NCBI RefSeq assembly: GCF_001866655.1
Contig: NZ_MLYR01000016.1
Location: 1 to 64,000 of the forward strand
Reading direction: 5' to 3'
Length of the DNA stretch: 64,000 bases
From: Bacillus sp. MUM 116
Lineage (GTDB): Bacteria; Bacillota; Bacilli; Bacillales; Cytobacillaceae
Positions 59,132 through 64,000 of the stretch are shown piece after piece; position 1 is the stretch's first letter; every line of letters begins with the position of its first letter. The position numbers and the translations under genes are program-made. The notes below the pieces were generated by a model. That model saw only the letters and a program-made list of their open reading frames with translations, ran no database searches and was not told where the DNA came from.

Positions 59132-60163
59132 CTATTTGTTTTGATACAGTTTTGTAAGGACAGAACTTAAATCCTTACTTAGTAACTGAAGTAAACTGAT
59201 AACCCGTGAGTATTCCATCCGTGTTGGGCCAAGGATGGCTATCGTCCCTAATTTTTCAGCCCCTACAGAATAAGTAGCCGTAATCAGGCTGCAATTTTCC
59301 ATTGCGCTATTCTCATTTTCCCGCCCGATTTTAACATTTAATCCCTCAGATTCATTTCTGATTAAATTATATAACCAATCCTCTTGATCAATCATGGTCA
59401 GTAAACTGCGTATTTTAGATAGATCGTGAAATTCAGGCTGACTTAAGATATTGGTTTTGCCACCTAAGAACAGCTTTTCATTGACTGGCATTTTCAAAGA
59501 CTCCATGATGGTCTTCATCATAAAATCATAATTATGAATATGCTGTTTAAGCAAAAGGGCAACTTCTTTATAAATTTTACCAGATAACTCCTCAAGTGGA
59601 ACACTTGTCAGCCGTTCATTTAAAATGTTAACGGTTTTTTCTAAATCACCTGCGTCCACATTAGGAGGTAAATAAAAAGTACGATTTTCAACGTGCCCTG
59701 TATCTGTAACAAAAATGGCTACAGCAGTTTCTTTATTTAATGGGATAATTTGAATCTTTTTAAGCTTATTAATACTCGCAGCCGGCCCAAGGACAATTGA
59801 CGTATAATTCGTTAATTCAGACAAGATTTTCGCCGATTTTTGAATAATTTTTTCAAACTCAAAAATTCGTTCCGCAAAAATCGATTGAATAATCGAAACA
59901 TCATGTTGATTTAGCTCTTGAGGCGAGAGCAAATGGTCGACATAATATCGATAACCTTTTTCCGATGGAACGCGGCCTGATGAGGTATGAGTCTTTTCTA
60001 AAAAGCCCAGATCCTCAAGGTCAGCCATTTCATTTCGAATCGTTGCCGAGCTAAACGAAATTTCTTCTTTTTTCGACAAACTTCTAGAGCCAACAGGTTG
60101 TGCAGAGCGGGTAAAGTCATCAACAATCACCTTAAGTATCAATAATTGACGATCTGTTAACAC
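59132..60163 (-). CDS. hrcA: Heat-inducible transcriptional repressor HrcA
   Basis: 343 residues, same as B. subtilis. N-terminal winged helix ([36 protein letters not shown]) and a GAF-like dimer domain. It binds CIRCE and is kept active by GroEL. GTG start (MLTDRQLL), six bases after AGAGGTG. First gene of the operon. Confidence 0.97.
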   Translation of the reverse strand: MLTDRQLLILKVIVDDFTRSAQPVGSRSLSKKEEISFSSATIRNEMADLEDLGFLEKTHTSSGRVPSEKGYRYYVDHLLSPQELNQHDVSIIQSIFAERIFEFEKIIQKSAKILSELTNYTSIVLGPAASINKLKKIQIIPLNKETAVAIFVTDTGHVENRTFYLPPNVDAGDLEKTVNILNERLTSVPLEELSGKIYKEVALLLKQHIHNYDFMMKTIMESLKMPVNEKLFLGGKTNILSQPEFHDLSKIRSLLTMIDQEDWLYNLIRNESEGLNVKIGRENENSAMENCSLITATYSVGAEKLGTIAILGPTRMEYSRVISLLQLLSKDLSSVLTKLYQNK

Positions 60164-60177
60164 ATGCATCACCTCTG

Positions 60178-60204
60178 TTAGCACTCATAACTGTCGAGTG
60201 CTAA
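60178..60204. promoter_or_regulatory. CIRCE operator
   Basis: A perfect inverted repeat: TTAGCACTC, nine bases, GAGTGCTAA. It lies between the promoter and the hrcA ribosome site and is the HrcA binding site. Confidence 0.97.
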
Positions 60205-60214
60205 TTCTACTAAT

Positions 60215-60243
60215 AAATTATCAAAAAGGCGGAAAGGTGTCAA
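60215..60243 (-). promoter_or_regulatory. Sigma-A promoter of the hrcA-grpE-dnaK operon
   Basis: TTGACA (60238-60243) and TAATTT (60215-60220) are 17 bases apart; the CIRCE begins right after the expected start point. Confidence 0.8.
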
Positions 60244-60264
60244 TCATTTGTACCTGAAAAGATG

Positions 60265-61404
60265 TTATACTACTCCAAGGAAAGATTGAAAGACCTCATT
60301 TCCTAAAAAACGCCCCTCTTTGGATAAAAAGATATAATCATCTCTAATTTCCAACCACTTTTTATGCGTTAAATCTTTAATTTCTTCCTCAAACAATTCA
60401 AGCGGATTTTTTTCAAACTTAGAAATAAATTCCGAAATGGAAATCCCTTCCGTTTTCCGTAAACCTAAGAACATTTCTTCTTCCATTTGTTCAGCCATCG
60501 ATACAGGATGTTCATCAAAGTAGGGAAGCTTACCAATATTAATTTGTTCGATATATTTTTTCAAAGGTCCGATATTGGAACGCCTGACCCCATTAACATA
60601 GCTATGTGCACCTGCACCAAAGCCATAATAATAGTCATTATTCCAATAGGTAAGATTATGCCTGCTCTCATAACCTGGTTTTGAAAAATTACTGATTTCA
60701 TATTGCTTAAAACCATGTTTATCCATTTCTTCCATCATTAACTCATACATGGCAGCTTCCGTATCTTCGCCGGGAGTCGGCAGCTTGCCTTTCTTTAACA
60801 AGTTATAAAAAACCGTCTTTGGCTCAATGATTAAGGAATAGGCGGAATAATGGGGGATATCCAAGGAAAACGCAATCTCTAATGTTTCCTTTAAATCCTC
60901 AACGGTCTGTGTCGGCAGACTAAAAATCAGGTCAATGCTAATATTCTCAAAACCAACTTTTTTGGCATTCTCCACCGAGTGAAAAACATCTTTTGCCTGA
61001 TGGACCCTGCCGATTTTTTTTAACAGCTCATTATTAAAAGTTTGGACACCAAGGCTGATACGGTTAACCCCTGCATCCTTTAATATTTGTAATTTCCCCT
61101 TTGATAAATCCCCCGGATTGGCTTCAAACGTGAACTCGATATTTTCCCTCTTTGGCAGGTTTTGATTTATATTTTCACAAAAACGGTAAAGCTGCTGCTC
61201 ATTTAATGAGGTGGGCGTACCACCGCCCACAAATATAGTTTCAACATGTTTAGTAGGAAATTGTTGAAGAGTTAAAAGCATTTCTTTATTAAGTGCTGCC
61301 AGATAATCATCCACAGGCTGGCCTTTTAAAAACACTTTATTAAAATCGCAATAATGGCAGATATGCTCACAAAATGGGATATGAAGATAAGCCGCATTAA
61401 TCAT
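60265..61404 (-). CDS. hemW: Haem chaperone HemW / HemN-like radical SAM protein
   Basis: 379 residues. Radical SAM cysteines C12, C16 and C19 (FCEHICHYC) and the GGGTPT motif are present, with a HemN C-terminal domain. It lacks the N-terminal extension of true coproporphyrinogen oxidase HemN, so a haem-transfer role is more likely. It lies upstream of the heat-shock operon, next to lepA, as in B. subtilis. Confidence 0.92.
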   Translation of the reverse strand: MINAAYLHIPFCEHICHYCDFNKVFLKGQPVDDYLAALNKEMLLTLQQFPTKHVETIFVGGGTPTSLNEQQLYRFCENINQNLPKRENIEFTFEANPGDLSKGKLQILKDAGVNRISLGVQTFNNELLKKIGRVHQAKDVFHSVENAKKVGFENISIDLIFSLPTQTVEDLKETLEIAFSLDIPHYSAYSLIIEPKTVFYNLLKKGKLPTPGEDTEAAMYELMMEEMDKHGFKQYEISNFSKPGYESRHNLTYWNNDYYYGFGAGAHSYVNGVRRSNIGPLKKYIEQINIGKLPYFDEHPVSMAEQMEEEMFLGLRKTEGISISEFISKFEKNPLELFEEEIKDLTHKKWLEIRDDYIFLSKEGRFLGNEVFQSFLGVV

Positions 61405-61428
61405 CTATTCACCTTCTATTTCAGTAAC

Positions 61429-61474
61429 AAAAAGAGGTTAGATTTGCCTGTTATCAGACAGATCCTAACCTCCC
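61429..61474 (-). terminator. Intrinsic terminator after lepA
   Basis: GGGAGGTTAG pairs with CTAACCTCTT, with an inner CTGTCTGATAACAGG fold, followed by TTTTTG on the minus strand. Confidence 0.8.
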
Positions 61475-61480
61475 GTTCAT

Positions 61481-63316
61481 TTATTTTTTTGTGTTGTTGT
61501 CGTCCATTTTTAATACCGCCATAAAGGCTTCCTGCGGTACTTCGACGGATCCAACTTGCTTCATGCGTTTTTTACCTTCTTTTTGTTTCTCTAATAACTT
61601 GCGCTTACGGGAAATGTCCCCGCCGTAACATTTTGCCAAGACATTTTTACGCATTGCTTTAATCGTTGAGCGGGCAACAATTTTTTGACCAATTGCCGCT
61701 TGAATCGGCACTTCAAATTGTTGTCTTGGTATTAACTCTTTCAGCTTTTCTACAATGACTTTCCCGCGCTCATAAGCAAAATCCTTATGGACAATAAAGC
61801 TTAATGCATCGACTTTCTCTGTATTTAACAGGATGTCCATTTTTACAAGACTGGATGGTTTATACCCAATCAGTTCATAATCAAAAGATGCATAGCCCCT
61901 AGTGCTAGATTTCAATTGATCAAAGAAATCGTAAACAATCTCGGCCAAAGGAATTTCATAAATAATGCTGACCCGGTTTTCTCCCTGATATTGCATATCA
62001 ACGAAAATTCCACGTTTTAACTGACAAAGCTCCATAATGGCACCAACATAATCGTTTGGAGCCATCATCGTTGCTTTTACGTACGGCTCCTCGACTCGAT
62101 CAATTTTTTGCGGATCTGGCATATTGGATGGATTGTCTACATTTAGTTGTGTTCCATCCGTCATATGAACATGATAAATTACGCTTGGTGCGGTTGTAAT
62201 TAAATCAATTTTAAATTCCCGTTCAATTCGTTCCTGAATGATTTCCATATGAAGAAGTCCTAAAAAGCCGCAGCGGAAGCCAAAACCAAGTGCCTGCGAG
62301 GTTTCAGGTTCGAATTGAAGGGCAGAATCGTTTAATTGAAGCTTTTCAAGTGCTTCCCTTAAGTCATTAAATTTGGCTGTATCGATTGGATATAGTCCGC
62401 AATACACCATTGGATTTAGCTTTCGGTAACCAGGCAGCGGCTCGACAGCGCCCTTTTTTGCATTGGTGATAGTATCCCCGACACGGGTATCGCCAACATT
62501 TTTAATAGATGCCGTTAAAAAGCCAACATCACCAACAGTCAATTCGTCAAGCAACGTAGACTTTGGAGTAAACACACCTACTTCGTTTACTTCAAATTCT
62601 TTTCCGGTAGCCATCATTTTAATTTTATCGCCAACCTTGACAGAACCTTCTACAACACGAATATAAGCGACTACACCGCGGTATGCATCATAAAGGGAAT
62701 CAAAAATCAAGGCTTTTAATGGTGCCTCAGGATCACCTGTTGGTGCAGGTACGGTTTTCACCACTTGCTCGAGGATTTCTTCAATTCCAATCCCCGCTTT
62801 AGCCGAAGCCAATACAGCCTCAGAAGCATCTAAACCAATGACTTCTTCAATTTCATTGCGAACTCGTTCCGGTTCAGCGCTTGGCAGGTCAATTTTGTTA
62901 ATAACAGGTAAAATTTCAAGGTTGTTATCCAAAGCAAGATAAACGTTTGCTAGTGTCTGTGCTTCAATTCCCTGGGCAGCATCAACGACTAAGACTGCCC
63001 CTTCACAGGCGGCAAGGCTTCTGGATACCTCATAGGTAAAGTCGACGTGTCCCGGTGTATCAATTAAATGGAAAATATATTCTTCTCCATCTTGTGCTTT
63101 GTATTTTAATTGTACAGCGTTTAACTTTATGGTGATTCCGCGTTCGCGTTCCAGATCCATTGAATCCAAAAGCTGGTCTTTCATTTCGCGGGAGGATAAT
63201 GCATTCGTTTTTTCTAGAATACGGTCTGCTAATGTCGATTTCCCATGGTCAATATGGGCAATAATTGAAAAATTTCTTATCTTTGATTGTCGTTTGAGCT
63301 TGTCTTCTCTGTTCAT
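61481..63316 (-). CDS. lepA: Elongation factor 4 (LepA)
   Basis: 611 residues. GTPase G1 AHIDHGKST (20-28), RERGITI switch region, DTPGHVDF and NKIDLPSA, then EF-G-like domains and the LepA C-terminal domain ([23 protein letters not shown]). It back-translocates or rescues stalled ribosomes. AGGAGTG precedes the ATG. Confidence 0.98.
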   Translation of the reverse strand: MNREDKLKRQSKIRNFSIIAHIDHGKSTLADRILEKTNALSSREMKDQLLDSMDLERERGITIKLNAVQLKYKAQDGEEYIFHLIDTPGHVDFTYEVSRSLAACEGAVLVVDAAQGIEAQTLANVYLALDNNLEILPVINKIDLPSAEPERVRNEIEEVIGLDASEAVLASAKAGIGIEEILEQVVKTVPAPTGDPEAPLKALIFDSLYDAYRGVVAYIRVVEGSVKVGDKIKMMATGKEFEVNEVGVFTPKSTLLDELTVGDVGFLTASIKNVGDTRVGDTITNAKKGAVEPLPGYRKLNPMVYCGLYPIDTAKFNDLREALEKLQLNDSALQFEPETSQALGFGFRCGFLGLLHMEIIQERIEREFKIDLITTAPSVIYHVHMTDGTQLNVDNPSNMPDPQKIDRVEEPYVKATMMAPNDYVGAIMELCQLKRGIFVDMQYQGENRVSIIYEIPLAEIVYDFFDQLKSSTRGYASFDYELIGYKPSSLVKMDILLNTEKVDALSFIVHKDFAYERGKVIVEKLKELIPRQQFEVPIQAAIGQKIVARSTIKAMRKNVLAKCYGGDISRKRKLLEKQKEGKKRMKQVGSVEVPQEAFMAVLKMDDNNTKK

Positions 63317-63432
63317 GGTCGTTCACTCCTACTATACTCGCACATGTACACTATTTTTGATTATAACAGTAGGATAATCAAGATTCAATCAGAAAGTAGG
63401 AGAGAAAATCGGCCTTAATTCTTGTAAAAGAA

Positions 63433-63759
63433 TTATTTAGAAATGCTCTCTACTAATTTTTTCGATGCGCTGGAAATTCCATCGGACATTTTTTTCCCCA
63501 TAGAAGAAAATAAATTAAACGCATTCATCTCCTCCAGCTTTTTCTTTTTCGCTTCAATATCATGGCTTGTAATTTGGTTTCCCAACAACGAGGCATGCAA
63601 GTCATTGCCTTTATCATTTATCGCAACAGTCTTTTGAAAATTCGGATCATCATAACCCTTCATTTTATGAATCCCACCATTTGCAAGCTGCATTCCTGCC
63701 AAAACAGAAATAAACATTAATGCTGCAATCCCTACGCTTTTAAGCATAAATAGTTTCAT
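63433..63759 (-). CDS. yqxA: YqxA-like protein (DUF3679)
   Basis: 108 residues. A signal or anchor segment (6-27), then a polar domain with IEAKKKKLEEMNAFNLFS and an amphipathic C-terminal helix. B. subtilis yqxA lies between spoIIP and lepA; here it is next to lepA but its other neighbour is gpr. AAAGGAAG precedes the ATG. Function unknown. Confidence 0.85.
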   Translation of the reverse strand: MKLFMLKSVGIAALMFISVLAGMQLANGGIHKMKGYDDPNFQKTVAINDKGNDLHASLLGNQITSHDIEAKKKKLEEMNAFNLFSSMGKKMSDGISSASKKLVESISK

Positions 63760-63837
63760 ACAGCTGCTTCCTTTCTTCTAATTTATATCTAGTAACTAGT
63801 ATGTCTCTGCTAGAGTTAATAGAACTAGCAGTAAAAT

Positions 63838-63862
63838 GGTTCCCATAGAAAAAGGAACCAGG
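63838..63862 (-). terminator. Possible terminator after gpr
   Basis: GGTTCC pairs with GGAACC around a U-rich loop, followed by ATTTTAC on the minus strand. The short stem makes this tentative. Confidence 0.45.
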
Positions 63863-63870
63863 AATTGAAA

Positions 63871-64000
63871 TTACCTCGTATAATATCCGGCATTTTCCTG
63901 ATTGACTGCCCCGTGGAGCGAAGCATTCAAACCATTGGCAATTAAATTCGCCATGTCTTCAATAAAAACATCTACTTCCTTAGGGGTAACCATCAAATTA
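63871..64000 (-). CDS. gpr: Germination protease Gpr, C-terminal fragment
   Basis: The last 42 codons are in the window: [19 protein letters not shown], then [15 protein letters not shown] and a stop. This matches the conserved tail of Gpr, the protease that degrades small acid-soluble spore proteins at germination. The rest lies beyond the window. B. subtilis has spoIIP between gpr and yqxA; here they are adjacent. Confidence 0.8.
   Translation of the reverse strand, partial: NLMVTPKEVDVFIEDMANLIANGLNASLHGAVNQENAGYYTR

Overview
This window is a block of conserved chromosomal genes from a low-GC, endospore-forming member of the Bacillaceae. The gene order closely follows the Bacillus subtilis yqg-yqf-yqe region: pst operon, pbpA, sodA, ispG, zur/znu, nfo, cshB, ispH, cccA, sigA-dnaG, ccpN, recO-era, phoH-yqfCD, floA, rpsU, dnaK operon, hemW, lepA, and the end of gpr. 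Sporulation genes (yqfC, yqfD, gpr), GTG/TTG starts with strong Shine-Dalgarno sequences, a CIRCE element, a glycine T-box and PhoP-type boxes all agree. Several departures from B. subtilis (single-chain glycyl-tRNA synthetase, duplicated pstS, no spoIIP next to gpr, two dispersed repeat families) suggest a Neobacillus- or B. cereus-like relative. That placement is inference.

Layout. 0-5 kb: a YqgO-like peptide, a DUF92 membrane protein, 5-formyl-THF cyclo-ligase, L33, then a three-gene set (DUF4912 protein, GT4 glycosyltransferase, unknown protein). 5-11.5 kb: phosphate uptake (phoU, pstB, pstB, pstA, pstC, pstS) with a second near-identical pstS; each pstS has its own 11-bp-phased Pho box array, and a small acidic plus-strand gene lies between them. 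11.6-19.3 kb: pbpA, an MFS transporter, sodA, yqgB, yqfZ, ispG, yqfX. 19.4-31 kb: yqfW, zinc regulation and uptake (zur-znuB-znuC), yqfT, nfo, cshB, vrrA-like yqfQ, ispH, yqfO, trmK, cccA and an acyl-CoA dehydrogenase. 31-40.8 kb: sigA, dnaG, a decayed yqxD, ppsR, ccpN, glyS with its T-box, recO, yqzL, era, cdd. 41-50 kb: dgkA, ybeY, pgpH, phoH, yqfD, yqfC, yqfB, floA, a short NfeD protein, yqeY, rpsU. 50-64 kb: yqeW, deoC, mtaB, rsmE, prmA, dnaJ, dnaK, grpE, hrcA, hemW, lepA, yqxA, gpr (partial).

Nearly everything is on the minus strand, in overlapping, translationally coupled operons closed by intrinsic terminators. The themes are translation and RNA modification (mtaB, rsmE, prmA, trmK, ybeY, era, glyS, lepA), chaperones under HrcA/CIRCE, phosphate and zinc homeostasis, and isoprenoid enzymes.

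The most interesting non-genic structure is a MITE-like family with GGCTGTGTTAAA-type inverted ends and exact 8-bp target duplications. One copy sits between the glyS T-box terminator and the glyS ribosome binding site, a second between hrcA and grpE, and a 78-bp deletion derivative between mtaB and deoC. A second, unrelated family of about 110-160 bp occurs four times. Other notable points are palindromes around the sodA promoter, a leader upstream of ispG with a possible anti-Shine-Dalgarno, a terminator that contains the yqfC ribosome binding site, and a promoter embedded in the cccA terminator. I saw no tRNA, rRNA, CRISPR array, prophage or complete insertion sequence, and no clear new defence-type system.
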